DNA of 64,000 nt from JANXQG01 sp964615095 (GTDB taxonomy: Bacteria; Planctomycetota; Planctomycetia; Pirellulales; Thermoguttaceae), in assembly GCA_964615095.1 (NCBI GenBank), contig CAZTPX010000043.1, positions 1 to 64,000 on the forward strand. Reading direction: 5' to 3'. The translations under genes were made by a program, and so were the position numbers. Positions 49,785-58,148 of the stretch are shown here, piece after piece (positions within the stretch are counted from its first letter, which is position 1; every line of letters starts with the position of its first letter). Below the pieces are notes generated by a model. That model was not told the origin of the DNA. It made no database searches and saw only the letters and a program-made list of their open reading frames with translations.

Positions 49785-50339
49785 ATGTCTTCCAATGCTC
49801 GTCACGTTTCCGGCGATTGCAAGCCGACCGCCGTCAAGTGCGATCCGAATTACCCCATCGAAATCGGAGACTTGCTGTTCCTCGAACCCAGCAACAACCT
49901 GGCCCGTCCGGCCGACGCGATGCTCAACCAGGGCAGTCTGGCCCTAAATCAGGGGGCCTTTCACGACGTGTTCCTGGGCGTGGCCCTGCAAAAGAACGGC
50001 CTGCAACCCAACGAGACGGTGCCGCTGAACAGCCTGATCAACCACAGTCCCGCCAACGTGATCGAGTGCGCCACGGCGGGCCGCTTCCTCTTCCCCTGCG
50101 CCGCGACGGCCTGGAATCCCGGCAACCTGGTGGGACCGGTCAACAATACGGGGAACACCGCATTGCAGAACCAGTTCGTCGGCTCGGTCGCCAGTACGGC
50201 GCTGTCGATCGGCCGCGCGGCCCCGGCAGCCGACGAAATCGGCGTCAGCCTGACCCAGGTCATCGTGCAGATCGAATCGACGATCATGGGCGGCGGCACG
50301 CAAAACGCGGTCGCCGGCAGCTCCAGCGGCGCCGTGTAA
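49785..50339 (+). CDS. putative capsid decoration/stabilisation protein
   Basis: A 184-residue beta-rich protein starting MSSNARHVSGDCKPTAVKCD with strand-forming segments DPNYPIEIGDLLFLEPSNNL and QGAFHDVFLGVALQKNGLQP, and FLFPCAATAWNPGNLVGPVN. Its position between the protease/scaffold and the major capsid protein is typical of decoration or head-stabilising proteins in HK97-like phages. It ends in a Ser/Gly tail (NAVAGSSSGAV) like three other structural proteins here. AAGGAGAAG precedes the start. Confidence 0.6.
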   Translation: MSSNARHVSGDCKPTAVKCDPNYPIEIGDLLFLEPSNNLARPADAMLNQGSLALNQGAFHDVFLGVALQKNGLQPNETVPLNSLINHSPANVIECATAGRFLFPCAATAWNPGNLVGPVNNTGNTALQNQFVGSVASTALSIGRAAPAADEIGVSLTQVIVQIESTIMGGGTQNAVAGSSSGAV

Positions 50340-50382
50340 ACCCAGTACCAACCAATCAACCACAACAGAAAGAAAGCAGAAA

Positions 50383-51702
50383 ATGAGAATCAACGCAAGA
50401 GAAATCGCCCGCGGCCTTCGCCTGGAAGGCGTGCAGAACCGCGGCCGTGAGGCCGTGTTGGCCTCGCGCACCTGGACCGACCTCCGCGAGGCTCTGGACT
50501 GCGGCAGCCGCGGCGCACCCGGCGGCATCCTGCCGCAGAACTTCTCCCTCCGCGACCTAGCCGCGCACACGATCTTCAGCCGTAACGGCGATCCGGTGGG
50601 GCACGGATTCGTGCAGGAATACTTCGATCCGGCCGGCGGCCGGCTGCTGCAGGAAGCCATGGGCGCGGTCGATGCCTCGGCCTTTGCCGGGATCACGGGC
50701 CAACTGCTCATCAATCGCGTGCTGGCCGCTTTCACCGCGGAGGAATTCGTGGTTAGCCGGCTCATCCCCACCGTGCCCACCAGCCTCAACGGCGAGCGGA
50801 TCCCCGGCGTGGCCTTGCCCCGCGACCCGGGCGAGGATGTTGTCGAGGCCGCGGAAATGGACGAACTGCATTACGTGGGCTTCAGCGAGGAATACGTGCA
50901 GACGCCGGCCACCACCAAGCGGCAGCTCGGCATCGGCATCACCAAGGAGGCGATCTTTTTCGATCGCACGGGCTTGGTGCTCGATCGGGCTTCCTACGTG
51001 GGCACGCTGCTGGGCTTGCGGAAAGAGAAGAACCTGATTCTCGTACTGATCGGGGCAACCAACACCTTCCAGGAGAAGCGGACGGGCGACTCGGCCGCCG
51101 TCTCCCTCAAGACCTACTACGCCGCCGACGACAACGGCCGCTGGATCAACCACATCGACGGCAACCCGCTCGCCGACTGGACGAATATCAACGCCGCCGA
51201 ACAGCAGTTCAGCCAGATCACCGATCCGAACACGGGTGAACCGATCATCCTGCCCGGGCGGCGCGTGCTGATCGCGCCGCAGATCCAGTTCCTGGCCCTG
51301 AACCAGTTGATGTTGGCCAACAACGTCTGGAAACTGACCCAAGGCGGATTGAACCCGTCGACCGGCCAGACGGGCGTGAACACGCTGGGCCCCAACCCGC
51401 TGCAGAACCTGGACATCACGTTCGCCACCAGCCGGCAGCTCTACAAGCAGATCCAACTCAACCTGGATCCCAGCCCCAGCGATGCCGCCGGCTACTGGTG
51501 GTACGGCGACCCGGCCGCCTTCGCCTACATGGAGAACTGGCCGATCACGGTGGTGCAGGCCCCGACCAACAGCGAGGCCGAGTTCACGCAGGACATCGTG
51601 GTCCGCTTCAAGGCCAGCGAGCGCGGCACACCGGCCGTCATGGAACCGCGGCGCATCCAGCGCAACCGGGCCGTGAGCACCAGCAGCTCCAGCGGAGCGT
51701 GA
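50383..51702 (+). CDS. major capsid protein
   Basis: A 439-residue protein consistent with an HK97-like coat protein. The N-terminal segment (LREALDCGSRGAPGGILPQN with FSLRDLAAHTIFSRNGDPVG) leads to a core with QLLINRVLAAFTAEEFVVSR, VALPRDPGEDVVEAAEMDEL, TKRQLGIGITKEAIFFDRTG and a C-terminal strand region (PITVVQAPTNSEAEFTQDIV with VRFKASERGTPAVMEPRRIQ). The spine helix and beta-loop are hinted at but not confirmed. Abundance cannot be judged. It ends STSSSSGA. It sits immediately after the decoration gene. Confidence 0.78.
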   Translation: MRINAREIARGLRLEGVQNRGREAVLASRTWTDLREALDCGSRGAPGGILPQNFSLRDLAAHTIFSRNGDPVGHGFVQEYFDPAGGRLLQEAMGAVDASAFAGITGQLLINRVLAAFTAEEFVVSRLIPTVPTSLNGERIPGVALPRDPGEDVVEAAEMDELHYVGFSEEYVQTPATTKRQLGIGITKEAIFFDRTGLVLDRASYVGTLLGLRKEKNLILVLIGATNTFQEKRTGDSAAVSLKTYYAADDNGRWINHIDGNPLADWTNINAAEQQFSQITDPNTGEPIILPGRRVLIAPQIQFLALNQLMLANNVWKLTQGGLNPSTGQTGVNTLGPNPLQNLDITFATSRQLYKQIQLNLDPSPSDAAGYWWYGDPAAFAYMENWPITVVQAPTNSEAEFTQDIVVRFKASERGTPAVMEPRRIQRNRAVSTSSSSGA

Positions 51703-51708
51703 GAAACC

Positions 51709-52030
51709 AAAAATCCGAAATCCGAATGTCGAAATCTGAAACAAATCAAAAATGCAAAAGAAGGAGATCCAAAACCCTGAGGAGACTCCTGTAGCAGAAT
51801 GGGGTTTTCTCGCGGCTAGGGGCGGAAAGGGATCACGAAAACTCGAAAGAATGAAAATACGAAAGGATGGCGAGTTACCGGCCTCCCCGAATCCGGCCTT
51901 TTTCACGCTTTCGTACTTTCGGGATTTCGTGATTGCCCACCTTCGCTGTAAGAGTGTTTGCGTTTGTGTCATTCGAGTTTGCCATTTTGAATTTGTTTCG
52001 GATTTCGTACTTCGGATTTCGAATTTCCCT
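51709..52030. repeat. nested inverted repeat between the capsid gene and 52078
   Basis: The left arm near 51709-51755 (AATCCGAAATCCGAATGTCG) pairs with the right arm near 51985-52030 (CGTACTTCGGATTTCGAATT). An inner set (GGGATCACGAAAACTCGAAA) pairs with TTTCGGGATTTCGTGATTGC. About 320 bp can form a large hairpin. No gene is plausible inside it. Confidence 0.7.
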
Positions 52031-52077
52031 TCGTATTCCCTCATGCCTTTTCCAAATCTCCCCTAACCCCCACTACT

Positions 52078-52416
52078 ATGTCTGACAACGCGATCATTGG
52101 AATCATCATGGGCGGTTTCGCCGTGCTCACCTGGCTGTTGGGACTGAGCTACTTCCTCGGCCGCAACACGGCCAAGCTGGACGGCCTGGCCGACGCGCAG
52201 GAGAAATTGGGGCAGACCATCCGGCAGATCTTCGACAAGCTGGATGATCTCAGCAAAGCCGTGCCCCACCAGTGCCAGCAGTTGCAGGCCGTCGCCGAGT
52301 TGCAAGCGCAGATTCGCTTGAACACCGCCCGCTTGAGCGAGATCGAGGCCTGGCGACACGCGTGGGAAAGCAGCGCAGGCAAGCCAGAGCGCATGACAGG
52401 AAAGGGCATCCTATGA
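52078..52416 (+). CDS. single-helix membrane protein with coiled-coil
   Basis: A 112-residue protein with an N-terminal membrane helix (IIGIIMGGFAVLTWLLGLSY) and a helix-rich polar domain (GLADAQEKLGQTIRQIFDKL, DDLSKAVPHQCQQLQAVAEL, QAQIRLNTARLSEIEAW) that fits a trimeric or dimeric coiled coil. Such proteins occur as holins, spanins or small connector factors in phages. No lysis enzyme is next to it, so the function is open. Confidence 0.6.
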   Translation: MSDNAIIGIIMGGFAVLTWLLGLSYFLGRNTAKLDGLADAQEKLGQTIRQIFDKLDDLSKAVPHQCQQLQAVAELQAQIRLNTARLSEIEAWRHAWESSAGKPERMTGKGIL

Positions 52417-52474
52417 CCCGTCCCACCACCTTTATTACGCCGGCTCGAAAGATACTCAAGTGCGGCCAGCGAAT

Positions 52475-52503
52475 TGTAAGACGGATTGTCAATCCGTCCT
52501 ACA
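52475..52503. repeat. REP-like hairpin
   Basis: TGTAAGACGGATT and AATCCGTCCTACA form a near-perfect stem with a GTC loop. The same design appears at 60459. Confidence 0.7.
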
Positions 52504-52574
52504 GGCTCTGCGATTTTCTTTCGTGCCGCGGTAATACCCTGAACAGCGGCAACCGCCTCTACTGAAAACAAACC

Positions 52575-53033
52575 ATGAATATCACCTATACCCAACCCGG
52601 CAACGGCGCAAACATCGCCACCACCGGCCTGAACAGCCTGGCCAGCGCCGCCCAGTACGGCAGTAGCTCAACCACACTTATCGACAACAGCGGCGGCGCA
52701 AGTGGCCAGGTCAACGCGAGCGGCGACTTGTACCTCAATCTGTCACTCTATCTCGCCGCACAGGGGTCCGCACGGTCTTCCGGGGCCTATGTCTCGGTGG
52801 CGATCTGCGCGATGGTGGACGGCAGCGATTATTGCGACCCGACCTCGCCTTGCCCGACGCCGCTGGCCCAGTTCAATTTTGACGCGGCAACCACCGCGCG
52901 CTACGTCACGCTCACAAACATCCCGATCCCGCCGGGCAAGTTCTTCCTGGTCGTCACGAACAACACCGGCCAGGCCTTCGCCTCTTCCGGAAATATCCTT
53001 TACGGTTCCACCCACCACGAGCAGGCAGTATGA
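52575..53033 (+). CDS. hypothetical beta-rich virion protein
   Basis: A 152-residue protein: MNITYTQPGNGANIATTGLN, then SLASAAQYGSSSTTLIDNSG, GASGQVNASGDLYLNLSLYL and VAICAMVDGSDYCDPTSPCP. It is a Ser/Thr/Gly-rich beta protein like fibre or spike subunits of phages. The ATG of the next gene overlaps its stop by ATGA. Family unknown; the assignment relies on position. Confidence 0.55.
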   Translation: MNITYTQPGNGANIATTGLNSLASAAQYGSSSTTLIDNSGGASGQVNASGDLYLNLSLYLAAQGSARSSGAYVSVAICAMVDGSDYCDPTSPCPTPLAQFNFDAATTARYVTLTNIPIPPGKFFLVVTNNTGQAFASSGNILYGSTHHEQAV

Positions 53034-53875
53034 GCCGTCGCCGCTACCTATCGCAGCGCCCTGCCAGCTTCACGCTGAACCCCGGAAATCCGTGGGCCGT
53101 CAGGCTGTCGTTCGCCGGCTTGGGCGGTCGCAACTGCCGCGGGTCACTGTGCTACGCCGATTCCTCTTTGCGGCGCAACGACGGAACGCTTGCGGGCTAC
53201 AACACCAGCGGCAATTATCCACCGCAGGCCTGGAGCGGCGCGCTGGGCAGGGGATGTCTCGCCTTCAGCGGCGGCATCAATGAAGTCTCGGTGCCATCGG
53301 CGGCCGTGACCGCCGGCTCAAAGACCCTGACCTGGGCCGGTTGGTATAAGCCAACATCGATAGCAAACTACGTCGCGTACGTGGATTTTTTCTATACGGG
53401 CGGCCAGCGAAATATATCGTTCTTCCCTAACAGCGGATCGTACATTTACGCCGGCGTCGGCAATACCGCAGGCGCCCAAATTTCTATCAGCCCATCCATC
53501 GTCGCTAACGTCTGGCAGCACGTTTGCCTGACTGCGGACGGAACCACCGTGCGACTCTACGTCAACGGCATACTGGCCGGCTCGAGTACCGGCGCAATCG
53601 GTTCCGGCTGCGCGTTACCCGCGATCAACCAGATCGGTGGCAATCCCAGCGGCGGGGCCACGATGTACAGCGGCTCGCAGGCCGACCAATTGTTCTGGCC
53701 CGCCACCTGTCTGCCGGCCTCGATTATCCCGCGCCTCGCCGACCCCGGCAATTACATGCTCGACACGGGCGGCGGTAACTGCCTGATCCTACCGCCGCGG
53801 CGGCAATCGTTTCCGGCAAAGGCGGGTTTCAATCCCTCCTGGGCCGCCGTCAATCGTCAGATAGGAGTCGTTTAG
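53030..53875 (+). CDS. LamG/concanavalin A-like domain virion protein
   Basis: A 281-residue protein. The first 90 residues are unassigned and end in GGINEVSVPSAAVTAGSKTL. Residues 100-240 resemble a LamG/ConA-like fold: TWAGWYKPTSIANYVAYVDF, SISPSIVANVWQHVCLTADG with TTVRLYVNGILAGSSTGAIG and QADQLFWPATCLPASIIPRL. Such domains bind glycans and could give a particle its target recognition. It is translationally coupled to the preceding gene. Two glycosyltransferases follow later in the same row. Confidence 0.68.
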   Translation: MSRRRYLSQRPASFTLNPGNPWAVRLSFAGLGGRNCRGSLCYADSSLRRNDGTLAGYNTSGNYPPQAWSGALGRGCLAFSGGINEVSVPSAAVTAGSKTLTWAGWYKPTSIANYVAYVDFFYTGGQRNISFFPNSGSYIYAGVGNTAGAQISISPSIVANVWQHVCLTADGTTVRLYVNGILAGSSTGAIGSGCALPAINQIGGNPSGGATMYSGSQADQLFWPATCLPASIIPRLADPGNYMLDTGGGNCLILPPRRQSFPAKAGFNPSWAAVNRQIGVV

Positions 53876-53881
53876 AGAAAC

Positions 53882-54613
53882 ATGTTCCTCAAGAATACGG
53901 CCAATCAAACGATTTTCTTCGGCCTGGTCAACGCCAGCACCGGCGCGGCCCTGACCGGCGCGACAGTGTTTGGCGTTTACTCGATCGACAACGCCACAAG
54001 CAACCCCTCGGGCTACAAGCAGGGACAAACCTGCGGCGGCACGTTTACCGAGATGAACAACGGCCAGTACCGTTATGTGCCGTTGCAGTCCGAGACCAAC
54101 GGCGCGGACCTGGCTTTTACATTTTTTGCCACAAGCGCCGTGCCCGTCACGGTCTACATCGTGACCGACGCGGCCGTTTCCGCGATCCCCACCAATCCCT
54201 ACACGGGCACGCCGCCCACCACGGTGCAGATCGCAGCGGCCCTGCTCAAGACGCCTGCCAATCTGCTGAATACCGACAGCAGCGGCAACGTCACCGCCAA
54301 CAACAGCGATTTTCTCAGTCTGTCCGAACAAAACAACCTGTCCCAAGCCCCTGCCCAGGCCGCCCTCGCCGCCAGCGAAGCGGCCACCGCCGCAGAGGCC
54401 GCCCAAGCCCTGCCTACCGCCGCCCAGATCGTCGCCGCAATCATTACCGCCCTCGAATCCGCCGGACTCCTGCAAACCGTTCCCGGCACATCGTCGAGCA
54501 GTGGCCAAACCGAACCCGCTATGCAATTTACCGCCCAGGCCCTAGCCGCCAGCGCGACCGGCAGTAGCGTCAACATCACCACCCAGGACGTCGTAATCCG
54601 GAGCAACTCCTGA
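53882..54613 (+). CDS. hypothetical virion protein with Ala-rich helix
   Basis: A 243-residue protein. The N-terminal 100 residues are beta-rich (MFLKNTANQTIFFGLVNAST, GALTGATVFGVYSIDNATSN, QTCGGTFTEMNNGQYRYVPL) and resemble a small fibre or baseplate domain. The C-terminal half is a long Ala-rich helix (SQAPAQAALAASEAATAAEA with AQALPTAAQIVAAIITALES) and a Ser/Gly motif (GTSSSSGQ). It is coupled to the next gene by a 1-nt overlap (TGATG). No family is recognised. Confidence 0.55.
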   Translation: MFLKNTANQTIFFGLVNASTGAALTGATVFGVYSIDNATSNPSGYKQGQTCGGTFTEMNNGQYRYVPLQSETNGADLAFTFFATSAVPVTVYIVTDAAVSAIPTNPYTGTPPTTVQIAAALLKTPANLLNTDSSGNVTANNSDFLSLSEQNNLSQAPAQAALAASEAATAAEAAQALPTAAQIVAAIITALESAGLLQTVPGTSSSSGQTEPAMQFTAQALAASATGSSVNITTQDVVIRSNS

Positions 54614-55092
54614 TGGCTCAACTCACCATCCGTAAAACCTGGAACGTCAACGGCGTACCCACCGCGCCGACCTCCATCACGCTGGGCGTCGTCCAGGACA
54701 ATAGTGGCGCGACGATCGTTGCCGCCGGCACGGCCATGAACCCCATCAGTACCGGCGTCTACGAATACACGCTCGCGCGGGTGGACGGCGGCACGACCTA
54801 CACGGCCACGATCACGGTGCTCTACAACAACGAAACCTACACGTTCGCGATCGTGGCAGTCCCAAACGTCACACCAGCCGAAGTCCGCTGGCCCGACGGC
54901 TTCCGCACGATCCTGAATCAGCTTATGTCGCTGGCCGCACTCATCACGCTCAATCCCAACCCGACCTACATGGTCCACGGACACAACTACCAGAAGGCCG
55001 AGTACCTGGCGATCCTGGGCCGGCAGATCGAGCAGTTCATGAAACTGAACTCGCAAGCGCATCCCTTTGAAATCATCAGCAGAGGATACTGA
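54613..55092 (+). CDS. hypothetical beta-sandwich virion protein
   Basis: A 159-residue protein with a bacterial-Ig-like N-terminal half (LTIRKTWNVNGVPTAPTSIT with LGVVQDNSGATIVAAGTAMN and TTYTATITVLYNNETYTFAI) and a C-terminal helical segment (WPDGFRTILNQLMSLAALIT with LGRQIEQFMKLNSQAHPF). Its layout fits a fibre or tail accessory. It starts by overlapping the previous stop codon by one base. Function unassigned. Confidence 0.55.
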   Translation: MAQLTIRKTWNVNGVPTAPTSITLGVVQDNSGATIVAAGTAMNPISTGVYEYTLARVDGGTTYTATITVLYNNETYTFAIVAVPNVTPAEVRWPDGFRTILNQLMSLAALITLNPNPTYMVHGHNYQKAEYLAILGRQIEQFMKLNSQAHPFEIISRGY

Positions 55093-55208
55093 AACAGGAA
55101 AGGGAATGGCAAAATATGGCTGAAAGAAATATAGTCCGTTTTGCTTTCGATTCAGTAGCGTCATCGGTCATATTTCTGTCAATCATCTTTCTGTCATAAA
55201 ACTGAACC

Positions 55209-55937
55209 ATGAACTTTGACTTCACCGCCGATTTTTTTACACTGGACAATCTCCAGCCACTGACGCTGCGCATTGCGGGGCAGTCGGATGTCGTGATTCC
55301 CCAGGCCATCGACGAGCCGGTCGAATGGAAAGACCCGGACAAGGCTGGCGGCAACGTCTTGGAAGGCGATACATTGTGGATCTGGCCGAGCTTGGCCACG
55401 CCTGGAGTGCCCCTTGGGCCGCCCCTGGGATCTCTCTTGATCGATACCGACGGTACGGCTTGGACGATCCTGGCTGTGACCCAGAAAAAAGCCCCATTGA
55501 ACGTGTGGGAGGTCCGCTGCCGCAACCTGTCGGTCGTCTATGGACTGAACAACGTGGCCGCGGTGCTACAGGCCAGCTACACGAAATCGCCCGGCGGCGA
55601 GGCCCTGCCGACATGGTCGCAGATTTTCAGCGGCATCCCGGCCAGGTTTCAGCCGGTCGAGCAAGTGGCGCGGATCCTGGAGGATGCTGAGTGGCCCAAG
55701 ACAACGTACCACGTCTTCCTGGGCACGGACATTTTCGCCCCCGAAATCCCCGTCGAGCCGGCCTCCGCCGATTACCGCCTAGTCGATTCCGCCGGCCGGC
55801 ACTACCGCATCATGCAGTATCAGCGGGCCGCGCGAATCGACACGTTGCCTCTCGCGGTTTGCGTACTAATTATCGAGGGCAGAGAAGGCGGGGCGGTGGA
55901 TCGGCTCAGCAGTTCATCCAGCACTAGCGGAAGTTGA
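55209..55937 (+). CDS. putative head-tail connector or adaptor
   Basis: A 242-residue protein, MNFDFTADFFTLDNLQPLTL at the start, with beta-rich segments (QSDVVIPQAIDEPVEWKDPD and DTDGTAWTILAVTQKKAPLN) and a YRLVDSAGRHYRIMQYQRAA segment near the end. In tailed phages, proteins of similar size and fold between head and tail genes act as connectors or head-closure proteins. It ends with a striking Ser run (SSSSSTSGS). The next gene begins 2 nt after its stop. Confidence 0.5.
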   Translation: MNFDFTADFFTLDNLQPLTLRIAGQSDVVIPQAIDEPVEWKDPDKAGGNVLEGDTLWIWPSLATPGVPLGPPLGSLLIDTDGTAWTILAVTQKKAPLNVWEVRCRNLSVVYGLNNVAAVLQASYTKSPGGEALPTWSQIFSGIPARFQPVEQVARILEDAEWPKTTYHVFLGTDIFAPEIPVEPASADYRLVDSAGRHYRIMQYQRAARIDTLPLAVCVLIIEGREGGAVDRLSSSSSTSGS

Positions 55938-55938
55938 A

Positions 55939-56379
55939 ATGAGCGACCTTGGCACTATCGCCGGCGCGACCGGCCTCGAATCTGCGATCAACTCCATTTG
56001 GGCCGTCAACACGGCCTTGACCGCCCTTGTGCCGACCGACCGCCTGATCACTGGCCGCGTGCCGCCCAGCGAGCAGATGCCCTATGTCCGTTTGGAGCCG
56101 GAGGGCGGCAGCAATACGACCAGGAGCAATAAAAGCCTGTACCAGACGGAGCGAGTCCTCTTCCACGTCTGGTCGGACACATTCGACGTAGGCCGACAAA
56201 TCGCCCCGCTGATCCGCGCTGCTTTCGCCAGCATGGCCTTCAACTGGGGGACCGGCGCCGTCCTCGACATGAAGTGGGACGGGCCGCCCATCAGCCGGCA
56301 AGTTACCGACCCGGAATTGAAAGCATGGCAAACCACCATAACTTTTACCGCCAGTACCTGGCAGCAAAGGCAAGATTAA
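55939..56379 (+). CDS. putative tail terminator/completion protein
   Basis: A 146-residue protein with the outline of DUF3168-like tail completion factors: ESAINSIWAVNTALTALVPT, RLITGRVPPSEQMPYVRLEP (the PPxxxPYVRL-like motif), SLYQTERVLFHVWSDTFDVG and RQIAPLIRAAFASMAFNWG. It sits immediately before the tail-tube-like protein, which is the usual order. It supports a head-plus-tail particle rather than a pure capsid. Confidence 0.62.
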   Translation: MSDLGTIAGATGLESAINSIWAVNTALTALVPTDRLITGRVPPSEQMPYVRLEPEGGSNTTRSNKSLYQTERVLFHVWSDTFDVGRQIAPLIRAAFASMAFNWGTGAVLDMKWDGPPISRQVTDPELKAWQTTITFTASTWQQRQD

Positions 56380-56380
56380 A

Positions 56381-56833
56381 ATGTCCGGACCAACCCAAGC
56401 CCAAGGCCAGCAGGGCGGCGACTGCCACCTCGGCAGCACGCAAATGCTGGAAGTCAAAGAGTGGGAATTCGAACCCACACAAAAATGCGGCAGCGTCGTC
56501 ACCAATGTCACCGGCGGCTTCGAAGGCCAGGTCATGGGCGGCATCGGCGGCAGCGGCAGCGTCACGCTCCTCATCCCGAAGACGGGCTACCAGACGCCGC
56601 CGCAGTTCGGCACGACTCCTATCCTGAACCTCTACGCCGACGCCGCCAGGCTGCACGGCTACACCAACATCCCCATCGCCGTGGAAAAGAACTCGGTCAA
56701 GATCGACCTCAGTTCCGCGGAAGGCATCAAGCTCACCTTCCGCTTCAAGGCCAACGGCCCCTACAACGCCATCGGCGCGTTCGCCGTCTTGGGCGCGTTC
56801 AACGACGAATCCACCAGCAGCAGCGGTACATGA
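56381..56833 (+). CDS. putative tail tube protein
   Basis: A 150-residue protein with a beta-barrel pattern expected for tail tubes: HLGSTQMLEVKEWEFEPTQK, VTGGFEGQVMGGIGGSGSVT, PPQFGTTPILNLYADAARLH and NIPIAVEKNSVKIDLSSAEG with IKLTFRFKANGPYNAIGAF. Length and position after a tail terminator fit. The C-terminus is another Ser/Gly tail (NDESTSSSGT). The following ATG overlaps its stop (ATGA). Confidence 0.62.
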   Translation: MSGPTQAQGQQGGDCHLGSTQMLEVKEWEFEPTQKCGSVVTNVTGGFEGQVMGGIGGSGSVTLLIPKTGYQTPPQFGTTPILNLYADAARLHGYTNIPIAVEKNSVKIDLSSAEGIKLTFRFKANGPYNAIGAFAVLGAFNDESTSSSGT

Positions 56834-57126
56834 TGGCAGACGAAACCTTCGAACTCCAACTCGATACCGTCGGCGCAGAAGCCGTCCAGCAGACGCTCGA
56901 CGCCCTGGGCGTCCAAGTCGAGCAAGTCAACGCGGCCGCATCGTCTGAGCAGGGCTCAGCGGCCGCGAACGCGCCCCTTAGTGTCGCCGGCGACACGAAC
57001 ACCGCCACGTCAACACCCATCGACCTCGCGCCACTCCTGGCCGCACTCGACCGCCAAACCGAGATCCTCGAGCGCATCGCCACACTCCTGGAAAACCGAC
57101 CCGTTACACCAGCCCCCACCTACTGA
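56830..57126 (+). CDS. hypothetical small helical protein after tail tube
   Basis: A 98-residue protein: DETFELQLDTVGAEAVQQTL with DALGVQVEQVNAAASS is helical, the middle is Ser/Ala-rich and the end is LAALDRQTEILERIATLLEN. In many phages the gene after the tail tube encodes a tail-assembly chaperone read by frameshift; no slippery site is obvious here. It overlaps the tail tube gene by ATGA and is followed closely by an 81-residue gene. Confidence 0.5.
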   Translation: MMADETFELQLDTVGAEAVQQTLDALGVQVEQVNAAASSEQGSAAANAPLSVAGDTNTATSTPIDLAPLLAALDRQTEILERIATLLENRPVTPAPTY

Positions 57127-57127
57127 C

Positions 57128-57373
57128 ATGGCCATCTCACGCCGCTTCCAAGCGAAAACCACCGTCACCGCCGCCATTCACAGCCAGCTCGTCACCGGCC
57201 AGGCCCACTTGCGCGGCAAGAAAATCGAGATCCTTTCGCAGACGCCCAACCCTGACGGCACCGTGACCGTCGTCTTTTGCGGCCAAGGGCTGGGCAAGGC
57301 CGCCGTGCCCGTCCCGCCGCCCTGCGCCGTGACCATCGCCAACGGCGAAATCACCATTCAGCCGATCGAATGA
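57128..57373 (+). CDS. hypothetical 81-residue protein
   Basis: A small basic beta-type protein: AISRRFQAKTTVTAAIHSQL with VTGQAHLRGKKIEILSQTPN and ending GKAAVPVPPPCAVTIANGEI. It starts 2 nt after the previous stop codon and its own stop is 5 nt before the next start. No family is recognised; its position suggests a tail or chaperone role. The expected large tape-measure gene is absent here. Confidence 0.5.
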   Translation: MAISRRFQAKTTVTAAIHSQLVTGQAHLRGKKIEILSQTPNPDGTVTVVFCGQGLGKAAVPVPPPCAVTIANGEITIQPIE

Positions 57374-57377
57374 GCCA

Positions 57378-58148
57378 ATGACCACGCCCTACGGAATTGC
57401 GAAGAACAAAGCCACGTACGGCTACAATGGCTGGCACGCCGAAATGGTCTATTGCATGGCCTCTTCGGAAGTGGCCGCCTTCATCGCCGGCAACTACCTC
57501 GACGAGTACGCCGCGTCGACGCAAATGGCCGTGGTCGAGATCATCGACGAACCGTGGATGGACGGCGACGTACTCGACCCCGTCACCGGCCTCTCCGAAA
57601 GCCGCCGCGTGACCGTCCGCTTCGCTGTCGTTTACCTCGACGTGCCCTGGCCTAGCCATATCACCCAGCCGGGCTATGCCACAGGCACGACCCTGAAACT
57701 GCACGCCACCTACGGTGGCCAGTTGCAGCCCATAGCGCCCCGCGCAATGAGGCACGCCAGCGGACCCGCGGCCGGCCCCAACACGCAAATCAGCGCGTAC
57801 GTCGTCCTCAACGAGTTCCACGTTGAATGGGGCCGTGTGGCGGACTTGGACGACATGGACTTCAACGATTTGCTGGGCTGTGTCAACAGCGACGAGTTCA
57901 TGGGCGTGCCCGCCGGCCAATTGCTCTGCGCGGGAGCTTCATACACCCCATCGTTCGTCCTCACGCCGGGCAGCCCCTGCGCCTGGACAGTCGTCGTCAC
58001 GCTAAAGCAGAAATCGATAACTGACTCCAGTGGTACCTATGGCTGGAACGACTGGTTCAACCCCGCCACTCAACAGTGGGAAGAGCTAACCCTCACCAGC
58101 GGCGATCCACCGTACGACACCACCGCCTTTTCGGGGATGTTCTCGTGA
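57378..58148 (+). CDS. hypothetical virion protein
   Basis: A 256-residue protein: TTPYGIAKNKATYGYNGWHA at the start, a helix SEVAAFIAGNYLDEYAASTQ and strand-rich segments (RRVTVRFAVVYLDVPWPSHI, FVLTPGSPCAWTVVVTLKQK). Near the end it contains WFNPATQQWEELTL, whose ATQQWE core recurs in the next protein, a sign of common ancestry or shared assembly. The GTG of the next gene overlaps its stop. Confidence 0.55.
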   Translation: MTTPYGIAKNKATYGYNGWHAEMVYCMASSEVAAFIAGNYLDEYAASTQMAVVEIIDEPWMDGDVLDPVTGLSESRRVTVRFAVVYLDVPWPSHITQPGYATGTTLKLHATYGGQLQPIAPRAMRHASGPAAGPNTQISAYVVLNEFHVEWGRVADLDDMDFNDLLGCVNSDEFMGVPAGQLLCAGASYTPSFVLTPGSPCAWTVVVTLKQKSITDSSGTYGWNDWFNPATQQWEELTLTSGDPPYDTTAFSGMFS

